From: Alphaproteobacteria bacterium
Lineage (GTDB): Bacteria; Pseudomonadota; Alphaproteobacteria; Rhizobiales; Xanthobacteraceae
Assembly: GCA_005884685.1 (NCBI GenBank)
Contig: VBAH01000054.1
Span: 62,001-126,000, forward strand
Length of the DNA: 64,000 nt
Direction of reading: 5' to 3'
Part shown: piece by piece, positions 21,076 to 29,689 of the stretch
Layout: each line of letters begins with the position of its first letter
Position numbering within the stretch: position 1 is the first letter of the stretch
Translations under genes and position numbers: made by a program
Notes under the pieces: model-generated
What the model was told of the DNA's origin: nothing
Seen by the model: the letters and a program-made list of their open reading frames with translations, nothing else
Databases searched by the model: none

Positions 21076-21317
21076 CGACGCAGGGATGATGCCGGAGCTA
21101 ATTGAGGCGCTGCGGTCGCGCCGTAAGGAGGATGCGCCCGAGGCTCACCTGGTGGCGACGAGCCTCGCGCATTTGGGCGCTTTCGTTAGCCATTTGGCCG
21201 GATTTCTGCAAGGGCGCGCGAAATCCGCTCTGATTGCGGTTACTTGCGATCATGTGCAATAGACGGTGGCTTGAAAGGCCGCGCCACGCGCCTTTCCCGT
21301 CACCCAGAGCCAGCCAC

Positions 21318-22154
21318 ATGCGACGCCGCGACGACGACTATTTTGCCGGCAAGCTCGTCGTCATCACGGGCGGCACCTCGGGCATCGGCTTCGCGCTCGC
21401 CGAGGAACTTCTCCGCCGGAAGTCGCGCGTGGTCGTGCTGGCGGACAGGGCCGATTCGGTATCAGCCGCCGTCACCCGGCTCGGCGGAGCGGAGCGCGGC
21501 GCGCATGGCTACGTCTGCGACATCGGCTCGATCGAGAGCGTGAACGACATCTGCGGCGGCGTGCTCGCGACCCACGGCGCGCCCGACGTCCTCATCAACA
21601 ATGCGGGATTCGCGATCTACCGCACATTTCATCAGGAACATCCCGAGGACGTCGAGCGGCTGATGAACGTCAACTTCGCCGGTGCCGTACGCGTCACTAA
21701 AGTGTTTCTCGACGACATGGTGAAGCGGTGCAGCGGCCACATCGTAAATATCGCCTCGATCTCCGGGATGCTGCCGTTGACACCCAACGCGGTCTACGGA
21801 GCGGCCAAGCACGGCATGATGGGCTGGTCGCGCTGCATCGCGCCGGAACTCGCGCGGTTCGGGATCGACATCACGGTGATCTGCCCGGGACGGGTGAAGA
21901 CCAACTTTTTCCAGCACGAGACGTATCACACGCGCCGGCATCGCAAGGAAACCGAGCTGACCATCCCGATGCAGACCGTGATCGACGCCACTCTGGACGC
22001 GATCCTGCGTCGCAAGTTCATCCGCTATGTACCTCGATATTATGGGTTTTTGGCTTGGGCCTATCATGCCTTCGGACCACTTGTACAACGTCCATTCGAT
22101 AAGCTAATGCGGTCCCGCGTCGAAGACATTTATCGCATCCCGGGCTCTTCATGA
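21318..22154 (+). CDS. Short-chain dehydrogenase/reductase
   Basis: This 278-residue classical SDR has the cofactor motif ITGGTSGIGFA near residues 16-26, NNAGFAIY near 95, and the active-site serine followed by YGAAKHGMMG (Tyr/Lys) near 160. The C-terminal tail contains a hydrophobic, aromatic-rich stretch (YVPRYYGFLAWAYHAFGP) that may contact the membrane, suggesting a lipid-like or polyprenyl-linked substrate. The reaction is a ketone/alcohol interconversion on an unknown substrate. An alternative start 28 codons upstream exists, but the ATG at 21318 places the glycine motif at the usual distance. It leads the plus-strand ten-gene chain and overlaps the next gene as ATGA. Confidence 0.83.
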   Translation: MRRRDDDYFAGKLVVITGGTSGIGFALAEELLRRKSRVVVLADRADSVSAAVTRLGGAERGAHGYVCDIGSIESVNDICGGVLATHGAPDVLINNAGFAIYRTFHQEHPEDVERLMNVNFAGAVRVTKVFLDDMVKRCSGHIVNIASISGMLPLTPNAVYGAAKHGMMGWSRCIAPELARFGIDITVICPGRVKTNFFQHETYHTRRHRKETELTIPMQTVIDATLDAILRRKFIRYVPRYYGFLAWAYHAFGPLVQRPFDKLMRSRVEDIYRIPGSS

Positions 22155-23017
22155 ATTCGCTGGTCGCGTCCGTATCGTGCCCGATCAATGGTTTGCCGGC
22201 GCGCATTTATTGCCGCAAGGGCGGCGCTGCCTACTACCTCGAGCCCACCTCCGGAACGATCTTTCAGGCCAGGATGCCGTCCGTCGGCGCGATGAACGCG
22301 TATGCCGACGATGAATATGCCTCAGGCGTTTATCGCGAATACGCCAAGTCGCGCGACCTGAAGATCGCGACCGCGCGTCCGCGCCTCGCCGCAATCAAGG
22401 AGCGGACACAGGGAAGGCGGCTGCTCGATGTCGGCTGCGCCACCGGATTTTTCATGGAAGCGGCGGCGGATGATGGCTTCGACGTGCGCGGCGTCGAGTT
22501 CTCCACCGTCGCGATCTCGCTCGCCCGCCCCGACATCCGCGCGCGGATTGTCCGCGGCGACGTCAACACGCTGCTCGCTCGGGAAACGGAGAAATTCGAT
22601 GTCGTGACCGCGTTCGACATCATCGAGCACGTGCAGAACCCGGAACAGTTCCTGCGCGACATCCGCGAGATTCTGAAACCCGGCGGAGTTATCGCAATCA
22701 GCTCGCCAGACACCGACCATGTGCTGCGGTATCTTATGCGCTCGAAATGGCCGATGTTGCAGCCGATGCAGCACACCATGCTGTTCTCACGGCGCAGCAT
22801 CGCCACACTGCTCGAACGCTGCGGATTTGCCGATGGACAGGTCGAGGCCACGCACAAGGTCCTGACCATGGATTACCTTGCGGATCAGCTTGCGGCGACC
22901 AACCCGGGCCTCAATCGCGCGTATCAAGCGCTGAGCTGGATGGTTCCAGCTGCGCTGAAGCGTCGCTCGCTCGCGATCAACATCGGTGAATTCGTCGCCT
23001 ACGCGCGACGGGCCTGA
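22151..23017 (+). CDS. Class I SAM-dependent methyltransferase
   Basis: This 288-residue protein has a short N-terminal domain with CPINGLPARIYCRKGG, a remnant of the zinc-ribbon found in related sugar methyltransferases, followed by the catalytic core: LLDVGCATGFFMEAA near residue 93, RGVEFSTVAI, and TAFDIIEHVQNPEQF near 155 with KPGGVIAISSPD. It is similar in layout to the protein at 10189-11172 and probably methylates a nucleotide sugar or glycan. The ATG overlaps the SDR stop, and its own stop is 14 bases before the GTG of the following gene. Confidence 0.86.
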   Translation: MNSLVASVSCPINGLPARIYCRKGGAAYYLEPTSGTIFQARMPSVGAMNAYADDEYASGVYREYAKSRDLKIATARPRLAAIKERTQGRRLLDVGCATGFFMEAAADDGFDVRGVEFSTVAISLARPDIRARIVRGDVNTLLARETEKFDVVTAFDIIEHVQNPEQFLRDIREILKPGGVIAISSPDTDHVLRYLMRSKWPMLQPMQHTMLFSRRSIATLLERCGFADGQVEATHKVLTMDYLADQLAATNPGLNRAYQALSWMVPAALKRRSLAINIGEFVAYARRA

Positions 23018-23030
23018 GGAAAACCGGGGC

Positions 23031-24596
23031 GTGAACACGAGCAGACCGCTTCGATTGGTGCAGCAGGCCGCCCAGCCGATCGAATTTGCGTGTCCGCTCT
23101 GCGGCAGCGAGCATGCCGCATACATCTTCGGCGCCAGCCAGTTTCGCATATTTCGCTGCGGAGGCTGCGCGCTGACCTTCAGCAAGCGCCCGGCGCGTAG
23201 CGATCCTCCCCTCATGCACGCCGGCGCGGCGCGCCGCACCGGGCGCAGCGAGCGCGACCACACCAGCCTGCTGGCGGCGCTCGATGCAGCCGCAATCAAG
23301 GGCGCAGTGCTGCTCGTCGGCGAGGAGCAGGACGGATTGATCGCGCTGCTGCAGCAACGCGGCATCACCATCGGCCGGATCGCCGGGACGAGAGATTTCG
23401 GCGCCGCCGATTGGGAGCAGTCGTACCACGCCGCGATCGTGTCCGACGCGCTGATGCGGGTTTCCGACCCGCGCGCCGCTTTGCTCAAGGTTCGCAGGCA
23501 TCTTGCCGAAGGTGCGCCATTGCTGCTGAGCGTGCCGCTGCTTGATGGCCATCAGGCGCGCCTGATGGGCCGTAATTGGCACGAATGGCAGCCGGCCAAC
23601 GCGTGGTACTTCACGCGCGAGACCCTGAACCTGCTGCTGCTGTCGGCAAATTTCGAGCATATCTGGTTCCGCCCCGAGCGCCGCAGCTATTCGCTCGACA
23701 GTCTGAGCGAACGCATGCACGGCGGCGCCGAGCCGACGTCATGGCTGCGCAGCGTGGAATCGCTGCGCCGCTTCTTGCCGCCGCTGCTGCGACGTCGCGC
23801 GTTCCGCCTTCCCTCCGGCACCGCAGTCGTCAGTGCGGTGGCGGCCGCGCCGCGGACCGAGTGCGTGGTATCGATCGTCGTTCCGGTCTTCAACGAGCGG
23901 GCGACATTCGCCCAGATGATGGATGCGTTGCTGGCCAAGCAGCTCCCCGGCATGCGCCGGGAAATCATCGTGGTCGAGAGCAATTCGACCGATGGCAGCC
24001 GCGAACTGGTGCAATCCTACGAGGGTCGTCCCGACGTGCGCATCCTGCTGCAACCCGGCCCGCGCGGAAAAGGCAACGCGGTGCGCGAGGGCCTGAGCTA
24101 TGCAACCGGCGACATCGTGATGATTCAGGACGCCGATCTGGAATACGACCTCGATGACTATGACGGGCTGCTCGCGCCGGTCGCGGCGTGGCAATCGATG
24201 TTCATCCTTGGTTCGCGCCACCAAGGCGGCTGGAAGATGCGCAAGTTCAACGATGCGCCGTTCACCGCGGCAGTGTTCAATTTCGGGCACTGGTTCTTCA
24301 AGTCGGTGATGAATTTTGCGCTCAACACGCGCATGACGGACCCATTCACGATGTTCAAGGTGTTCCGCCGCGATGCGCTGTACGGCATCGACTTCGTCTG
24401 CAACCGCTTCGACTTCGATATCGAGCTCGTCATCAAGCTCGTGCGCAAGGGCTATGTGCCGCTCGAGCTGCCGGTCAACTACGCGGCGCGCTCGTTCGCG
24501 GAGGGAAAGAAAGTGAGCTTCACGCGCGATGGTCTCACCTGGCTGTGGACCATTCTCAAGTTGCGCCTCGCGCCGATCGGGCGCGGGCCGGCGTGA
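23031..24596 (+). CDS. Degenerate methyltransferase-like domain fused to a DPM-like GT2 domain
   Basis: The protein is 521 residues from GTG at 23031 (an earlier in-frame GTG at 22986 would overlap the upstream gene by 32 bases). Residues about 15-50 hold four cysteines (CPLCGS, CGGC), zinc-ribbon-like. Residues about 70-240 resemble the C-terminal half of SAM methyltransferases (a DALMRVSDP helix, LLLSVPLLDG, a HEWQPANAWYFTRETL stretch), but the SAM-binding motif I is replaced by VLLVGEEQDG, without the GxGxG turn, so methyl transfer is doubtful. Residues about 280-521 are an intact GT2 domain (VSIVVPVFNER, VVESNSTDGS, IQDADLEYDLDD) like polyprenyl-phosphate sugar synthases. The flippase-like gene downstream overlaps by one base. 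Confidence 0.83.
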   Translation: MNTSRPLRLVQQAAQPIEFACPLCGSEHAAYIFGASQFRIFRCGGCALTFSKRPARSDPPLMHAGAARRTGRSERDHTSLLAALDAAAIKGAVLLVGEEQDGLIALLQQRGITIGRIAGTRDFGAADWEQSYHAAIVSDALMRVSDPRAALLKVRRHLAEGAPLLLSVPLLDGHQARLMGRNWHEWQPANAWYFTRETLNLLLLSANFEHIWFRPERRSYSLDSLSERMHGGAEPTSWLRSVESLRRFLPPLLRRRAFRLPSGTAVVSAVAAAPRTECVVSIVVPVFNERATFAQMMDALLAKQLPGMRREIIVVESNSTDGSRELVQSYEGRPDVRILLQPGPRGKGNAVREGLSYATGDIVMIQDADLEYDLDDYDGLLAPVAAWQSMFILGSRHQGGWKMRKFNDAPFTAAVFNFGHWFFKSVMNFALNTRMTDPFTMFKVFRRDALYGIDFVCNRFDFDIELVIKLVRKGYVPLELPVNYAARSFAEGKKVSFTRDGLTWLWTILKLRLAPIGRGPA

Positions 24597-25606
24597 TGTC
24601 TATGGCGCAAATCCAGCGTCCCGCATGGCAAGGACGCGTGCGCTACCGCGTTCTGTCGCTGCTGGTCAGCGCCGCGTTGCTCGCCGGCGGCACGGCGATC
24701 GTCTACCACCGCGTCAACTGGCGCGACGTCGCCGCCGTGTGGGCCAGCCTCGATCCGGCGCTCGTCGCGGCCGCCGCGCTTGTTTACTGGCTGCAGTATC
24801 CGATCAATACATTCCGGCTTCATCGCGTCATTCTTTGGATCACTGAGCAGGCCGCCGATGTGCCGCCGCTCCGGTTCCTGTTCAAGCTGACGTGCAGCGC
24901 CGGTTTTGTCGCCGTCGCGGCGCCGGTCGGTCTCGCGGGCGATGCCGCCAAGATCGCGGCGCTGCGCGTGTTCGGCAGCCTCTCGATCACCGACGCGGCG
25001 CGCGCGACCTTGTTCGATCGCGTCGTCGGCGTGCAGTGGATGTCGCTGATCGGGCTGGCGACGCTGCCTGCGCAGGCCGCCGGAGGTGTCGGGCGCGAGA
25101 TCATCCTGGCGGAGCTTGCACTATTCGCAGGTCTGATTGTCGGCGTGGGCGTCCTTCTCGCGCTGCCGCATGCGCTCGCGCTGATCCGGCATGATTTTGT
25201 CGGCAAGCTCGCCCGGGTGTTTGCCGGCTATCGCGCAATGCTGTCGCCCCAACGCTCCGCGGTCCAGCTGGTGATTGCGCTGCTCAACGTTCTGTCCGCA
25301 TGGGGCGCGTTGTATCTGCTGTTGCGTGCCGCCGGTCTGGGCGCGGATGCCTGGCTGGTCGCCGGATTCATTCCGCTGCTGCAACTGGTGAACAGCCTTC
25401 CGTTTCTCTACATGGGCTGGGGAGGACGCGAGCTCGCGATGGCGGCAACGCTCGGCGCCACCGGCGCCTTGAGCGCGAGCGAAACCCTTGCGGTGTCGTT
25501 CGCGTGGGGCGCAGTCCTGATCGTGACCGGTGCGGTCAACGGCGTATTCCTGCTGGGAGACTGGCAGATTGCGCGCCCCGCCCCATCAGATGCCAATCGG
25601 CGCTGA
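24596..25606 (+). CDS. UPF0104 / LPG-synthase TM-region flippase-like protein (second copy)
   Basis: This 336-residue membrane protein has about eight hydrophobic segments and the family blocks: a VYHRVNWRDVAAVWASLDP stretch near residue 40 and a late MGWGGRELAMAATLGA segment. It belongs to the same family as the protein at 6982-7998, although the two differ along their whole length. As there, it sits immediately after a DPM-like GT2 gene, with TGATG overlap, suggesting that GT2 and flippase-like protein act in sequence on one polyprenyl-phosphate sugar. The start is the ATG at 24596; open frame upstream is a shadow of the GT2 gene. Confidence 0.85.
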   Translation: MSMAQIQRPAWQGRVRYRVLSLLVSAALLAGGTAIVYHRVNWRDVAAVWASLDPALVAAAALVYWLQYPINTFRLHRVILWITEQAADVPPLRFLFKLTCSAGFVAVAAPVGLAGDAAKIAALRVFGSLSITDAARATLFDRVVGVQWMSLIGLATLPAQAAGGVGREIILAELALFAGLIVGVGVLLALPHALALIRHDFVGKLARVFAGYRAMLSPQRSAVQLVIALLNVLSAWGALYLLLRAAGLGADAWLVAGFIPLLQLVNSLPFLYMGWGGRELAMAATLGATGALSASETLAVSFAWGAVLIVTGAVNGVFLLGDWQIARPAPSDANRR

Positions 25607-25612
25607 GCGGCC

Positions 25613-26569
25613 ATGGCCTATTTCGTCACCGGCGCTGCAGGCTTTATCGGAAGCAATCTGGTCGATCGGCTGCTGGCGAACGGTGAACCCGTGATCGGCT
25701 ACGATAACCTGACCACCGGAAAAATGCGCTTCCTCGACTCCGCCTGCGCAAACTCCGCGTTTCGTTTTGTCGAAGGCGACCTCCTGGACACCGGCGCACT
25801 GACGACGGCGATGCAAGGCGCCGATTTCGTTTTTCACCTTGCAGCCAATGCGGACGTCCGTTTCGGCACCCAGCATCCCGAGCGCGATCTGCAGCAGAAC
25901 ACGGTTGCGACCTTCAATGTGCTTGAGGCGATGCGCGCGAACAACGTCCGGCGCATCGCATTTTCCTCGACCGGCTCGATCTACGGCGAGCCGGATGTAT
26001 TCCCGACGCCGGAAAACGCCCCCTTCCCGATTCAGACTTCGCTATACGGCGCCTCGAAGCTCGCCGCCGAAGGCATGATCCAGGCCTACTGCGAGGGTTT
26101 CGGTTTTCAGGGGTACATCTTCCGCTTCGTTTCGATTCTCGGGGAGCGCTACACGCACGGCCATGTCTTCGACTTCTACAAGAAGCTGGCGACCGATCCG
26201 ACGCGCCTGCACGTGCTCGGCAACGGCAAGCAGCGCAAGTCCTATCTCTACGTGCAAGACTGCATTGATGCGATGTTGCTCGCCATCAACACGCTCGACG
26301 GCAAGGTCAACGTGCTCAACCTCGGGGTTGACGAGGCCAACCAGGTCAACGATTCGATCGGCTGGATCGCCGAGCGCCTTGGCGTGCGGCCGGAATTGAC
26401 CTATTCGGGAGGCGAGCGCGGCTGGGTCGGCGACAGTCCCTTCATCCTGCTCGATACGCAACGCATTCGCGCGCTCGGATGGAAACCGAAACTCACTATC
26501 CGTGAAGGCGTGCTACGCACCGTGGACTGGCTCGCGCAAAACCACTGGGTGTTCGAAGAGCACACATGA
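25613..26569 (+). CDS. NAD-dependent epimerase/dehydratase (extended SDR)
   Basis: This 318-residue enzyme has the glycine motif VTGAAGFIGSNLVDRLL at residues 5-21, the VFHLAANADV region, SSTGSIYGE near 124 and YGASKLAAEGM (Tyr/Lys) near 143. It is closest in feel to UDP-glucose 4-epimerase/dTDP-glucose dehydratase-like proteins of glycan loci and would epimerise or dehydrate a nucleotide sugar. FVSILGERYTHGHVFDFYKKL is typical of the epimerase-like group. The precise substrate cannot be assigned. Its last four bases form an ATGA overlap with the UGD-like gene, suggesting coordinated use of one nucleotide sugar. Confidence 0.87.
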   Translation: MAYFVTGAAGFIGSNLVDRLLANGEPVIGYDNLTTGKMRFLDSACANSAFRFVEGDLLDTGALTTAMQGADFVFHLAANADVRFGTQHPERDLQQNTVATFNVLEAMRANNVRRIAFSSTGSIYGEPDVFPTPENAPFPIQTSLYGASKLAAEGMIQAYCEGFGFQGYIFRFVSILGERYTHGHVFDFYKKLATDPTRLHVLGNGKQRKSYLYVQDCIDAMLLAINTLDGKVNVLNLGVDEANQVNDSIGWIAERLGVRPELTYSGGERGWVGDSPFILLDTQRIRALGWKPKLTIREGVLRTVDWLAQNHWVFEEHT

Positions 26570-27855
26570 AGCTTTCCGTCTACGGTCTGTGGCACCTCGG
26601 CTCGGTGACGGCCGCCTGCACCGCGGCAGCGGGTGTGCCGACCGTCGGGATCGATCTTGACCGCGACAGGATCGCGAAGCTTGCTGCCGGCGAACCGCCG
26701 CTCTATGAGCCCGGGCTCGCCGAAGCGATCCGCGCGGGCACGGCGGCCGGGAGGTTGACCTTCAGCTCCGACGTTGCGGCTGCATCCGGCGCCGACATTG
26801 TCTGGGTGTGTCACGATACGCCGGTGGACGAGGAAGACCGTGCGGATGTCGAAGCGGTGCGCGACCAGGTCGAGATGCTGTTCCCGCACCTGAAGGACGG
26901 CGCGGTCGTGTTGGTCTCGGCGCAGCTTCCCGTCGGATCAGTCGCGGCGCTGGAGCGAAGCTTTGCCACACAAGCCAATAGCCGGACCGTTTCGTTTGCA
27001 TGTTCACCGGAGAATCTGCGTCTCGGGAAAGCGATCGAGGTGTTCCGCAATCCCGGCCGGATTGTTGTCGGGGTGCGCGATGATCGCGCGCGCTCGGTTC
27101 TCGAACCGCTGCTGCGCAAGTTCTGCGAAAACTTGATCTGGATGTCGGTCGAATCCGCCGAAATGGTGAAGCATGGCGTCAATTCGTTCCTGGCGGCTTC
27201 GGTCACGTTCGCCAACGAGCTCGCCACCATTTGCGAGCGTACTGGGGCCGACGCATCCGAGGTCGAACGGGGATTGAAATCAGAACCGCGCATTGGCCTT
27301 GGCGCTTACGTCCGCCCGGGTCCTGCGTTTGCGGGCGGCACTCTGGCGCGCGACGTGAATTTCCTGCGAAGCTTGGCGCATGGATATGGCCTGACGCTGC
27401 CCGTGATCGACGGGATCATCGCGAGCAATCGTGCGCACGGACAGTGGGCCTACCGGCAGCTCAACCGCAGGCTTTCGCCGCTCGCCGGACGCACGATCGG
27501 CGTGCTCGGCCTCGCTTACAAGCCGGGCACCAGTGCGCTGCGCCGCTCGCCCTCGGTCGAGCTGATCGAGGCGCTGCTGAAGGACGGCGCGCGCGTGCAG
27601 GCATTCGATCCGCACGTCTCGGCACTGCCCGACGAATTGAAGCCGGTCCGGCTGTGTCCGGACGGCCGCTCGGTGGCGAACGGCGCGGACGCGCTGGTGG
27701 TCGGCAACGAGTCGCCGGAATTCCGCAATCTCTCGGCGGACGATCTTGCCGCCGCGATGAAGGGCCGTATCGTGCTCGACGCGGGGCGCTTCCTCGGCGC
27801 GACGCTCGGCGCAGACAAGCGCCTGTCCCTGATCTCGGTCGGGCGCGCGTCATGA
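26566..27855 (+). CDS. UDP-glucose/GDP-mannose dehydrogenase-family protein lacking the catalytic Cys
   Basis: This 429-residue protein aligns over its whole length with nucleotide-sugar 6-dehydrogenases: NAD domain (VYGLWHLGSVTAAC), central helical domain with K202 and N206 in KHGVNSF and NE in FANELATIC, and C-terminal domain with VLGLAYKPGTSALRRSPS. Two departures stand out. The first loop reads GLWHLG rather than GxGYVG. The catalytic-cysteine block, normally GGxCFPKD, reads GGTLARD, with Thr259 in place of cysteine and Arg for lysine. Without the cysteine the thiohemiacetal route to a uronic acid should fail, so it may stop at the aldehyde or do another redox step. It overlaps both neighbours as ATGA. 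Confidence 0.86.
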   Translation: MKLSVYGLWHLGSVTAACTAAAGVPTVGIDLDRDRIAKLAAGEPPLYEPGLAEAIRAGTAAGRLTFSSDVAAASGADIVWVCHDTPVDEEDRADVEAVRDQVEMLFPHLKDGAVVLVSAQLPVGSVAALERSFATQANSRTVSFACSPENLRLGKAIEVFRNPGRIVVGVRDDRARSVLEPLLRKFCENLIWMSVESAEMVKHGVNSFLAASVTFANELATICERTGADASEVERGLKSEPRIGLGAYVRPGPAFAGGTLARDVNFLRSLAHGYGLTLPVIDGIIASNRAHGQWAYRQLNRRLSPLAGRTIGVLGLAYKPGTSALRRSPSVELIEALLKDGARVQAFDPHVSALPDELKPVRLCPDGRSVANGADALVVGNESPEFRNLSADDLAAAMKGRIVLDAGRFLGATLGADKRLSLISVGRAS

Positions 27856-28718
27856 AGCTCGCCGGGCGCAGCGCGATCATCACCGGTGCGAGCCTCGGGC
27901 TCGGCGCCGAGATCGCGGGACATTTCGCCACGGAAGGCGCCGCGCTGATGCTGTGCGCGCGCAACGCGGCCGAGCTCGAGGCGCAGCGCGCGCGGCTCGC
28001 GGTGGCTCATCCTAAGGCGCGGATCGTCACGCACCGCGCCGACGTAGCGATCCCCGCCGATGTCGACGCTCTCTTCGCCGCCGCCGCAACGGCGTTCGGG
28101 CGACTTGATATCGTCGTGAACAATGCCGGTGTCTACGGCCCGATGGGTTCGATCGACACCATCGACTGGGACGAGTGGGTGCAGGCGATCGCCATCAACC
28201 TCCACGGCCTCGTCTATTGCTCGCGCAAGGCGGTGGAGGCGTTCAAGCCGCACCGCTACGGCAAGATCATCAATTTGTCAGGCGGCGGGGCGACCAACCC
28301 CCTCCCCGGCATCAGCGCCTACGCGGCCTCGAAGGCGGCGGTCGTGCGCTTCACCGAGACGCTGGCGCTGGAGGTGAAGGAGTTCGGCATCGACGTGAAT
28401 GCGGTCGCGCCCGGCGCGCTCGCGACGCGGCTGACCGACCAGCTCGTCGCCGCCGGCCCGGACCGCGTCGGCGCGACCCTGCACGAGCGCATGAGCAGGC
28501 TCGCGCAGGACGGGGGCACGCCGCTCGGGGTCGGCGCCTCGCTCTGCGTCTATCTTGCATCCGCCGAGAGCGACGGACTGACCGGCCGGCTGATTGCCGC
28601 GCAATGGGACCCGTGGCCTTTCGGCGAGGACATCAAGGCAAAAATCGACCAGTCCGACATCTACACCTTGCGGCGCATCGTGCCCGGCGACCGCGGCGAG
28701 CCGTGGGACAAAAAGTGA
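27852..28718 (+). CDS. Short-chain dehydrogenase/reductase
   Basis: This 288-residue classical SDR has TGASLGLGAEIA near residues 11-22, NNAGVYGP near 90, and a YAASKAAVVRF catalytic block near 158, with the active-site serine region reading INLSGGGA. The C-terminal tail of about 40 residues (from WDPWPFGED) is longer than in core SDRs and may be substrate specific. It probably reduces or oxidises a sugar or sugar nucleotide along with the Gfo/Idh/MocA protein that follows. It overlaps the UGD-like gene (ATGA) and the next gene (TGATG). The open frame upstream of the ATG is a shadow. Confidence 0.85.
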   Translation: MKLAGRSAIITGASLGLGAEIAGHFATEGAALMLCARNAAELEAQRARLAVAHPKARIVTHRADVAIPADVDALFAAAATAFGRLDIVVNNAGVYGPMGSIDTIDWDEWVQAIAINLHGLVYCSRKAVEAFKPHRYGKIINLSGGGATNPLPGISAYAASKAAVVRFTETLALEVKEFGIDVNAVAPGALATRLTDQLVAAGPDRVGATLHERMSRLAQDGGTPLGVGASLCVYLASAESDGLTGRLIAAQWDPWPFGEDIKAKIDQSDIYTLRRIVPGDRGEPWDKK

Positions 28719-29689
28719 TGCGCCTCGCGATCGTCGGATGCGGCCTGATCGGGGGCAAACGCGCCGCGGCGGCCACCGGGCATGAGATCGTCGTCGTGTG
28801 CGATCGCGATGCGGTGCGCGCTGGCCAGCTTGCGCAAAAGACGGGCGCGCGTGCCGTCGCGGATTGGCGCGAGGCCGTTGCCGCCGATGTCGACGCCGTA
28901 ATCGTCGCTACCACGCACGACCAGCTCGCCGCGATCGCGCTCGGCGCCGTGGAGGCCGGCCGCCACGTGCTGGTCGAGAAGCCTGCGGGCCGCACGCTCG
29001 CCGAGGTGCGGAGAATCGCCGCGGCGGCAGAGAAGCACAAGCGCATCGTGAAGGCCGGGTTCAACCACCGCTTCCATCCGGCTTTCGTGAAGGCACGCGA
29101 GATCGCCGACAGCGGCGTGCTCGGCCCACTGATGTTCGTCCGTGCCCGCTACGGCCACGGCGGGCGTCTCGGCTACGAGAAGGAATGGCGCGCGCAGCCC
29201 GCCATCTCGGGCGGCGGCGAGCTGATCGACCAGGGCTCGCATCTGATCGACCTCTCGCGCTGGTTTCTCGGCGATCTCACGGTCGACTATGCGGCAGTGC
29301 CGACGCTGTTCTGGAAGATGGACGCCGACGACAATTGCTTCATGGCGCTGCGCAGCGGCGCCGGGCAGATGGCCTGGCTGCATGCATCCTGGACCGAATG
29401 GAAGAACACGTTTTCGTTCGAAATTTTCGGCCGCGACGGCAAGCTGGTGATCGACGGGCTGGGCGGCAGTTACGGGCAGGAGCGCCTCACCTTCTATCGC
29501 ATGCTGCCGCAGATGGGCCCGCCGGAGACGACCGTGTTCGAATATCCGGGGCAGGACGGGTCGTGGGATGCCGAATTTGCCGACTTCGTGTCCGCAGTGA
29601 ATGATGGGCGCCGGCCATGCGGCGACATCGCCGACGCTGTCGCTAATCTTACGATTGTCGAAGACATCTACCGAAGGTTCCGTTCATGA
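28718..29689 (+). CDS. Gfo/Idh/MocA-family oxidoreductase
   Basis: This 323-residue protein has the N-terminal Rossmann motif LAIVGCGLIGGKRA at residues 3-16, the hallmark VEKPAGRTLAE near 88-98, and a C-terminal substrate domain with GGGELIDQGSHLIDLSRW near 163. The lysine of EKP and the histidine of the last block are the usual catalytic residues. Members oxidise or reduce sugars and nucleotide sugars at C3 or C2 with NAD. In this operon it could act on the product of the UGD-like enzyme or epimerase, but no specific substrate is evident. It begins within the stop of the SDR gene and overlaps hddA by four bases. Confidence 0.88.
   Translation: MRLAIVGCGLIGGKRAAAATGHEIVVVCDRDAVRAGQLAQKTGARAVADWREAVAADVDAVIVATTHDQLAAIALGAVEAGRHVLVEKPAGRTLAEVRRIAAAAEKHKRIVKAGFNHRFHPAFVKAREIADSGVLGPLMFVRARYGHGGRLGYEKEWRAQPAISGGGELIDQGSHLIDLSRWFLGDLTVDYAAVPTLFWKMDADDNCFMALRSGAGQMAWLHASWTEWKNTFSFEIFGRDGKLVIDGLGGSYGQERLTFYRMLPQMGPPETTVFEYPGQDGSWDAEFADFVSAVNDGRRPCGDIADAVANLTIVEDIYRRFRS

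Noticed and set aside
21098-21319. Minus-strand 73-codon frame between wzm and the SDR gene.
   Set aside because: No domain, and it fills the only available promoter space between divergent genes.
26566-27855. Naming this gene ugd.
   Set aside because: The catalytic cysteine is missing, so UDP-glucuronate formation cannot be assumed.
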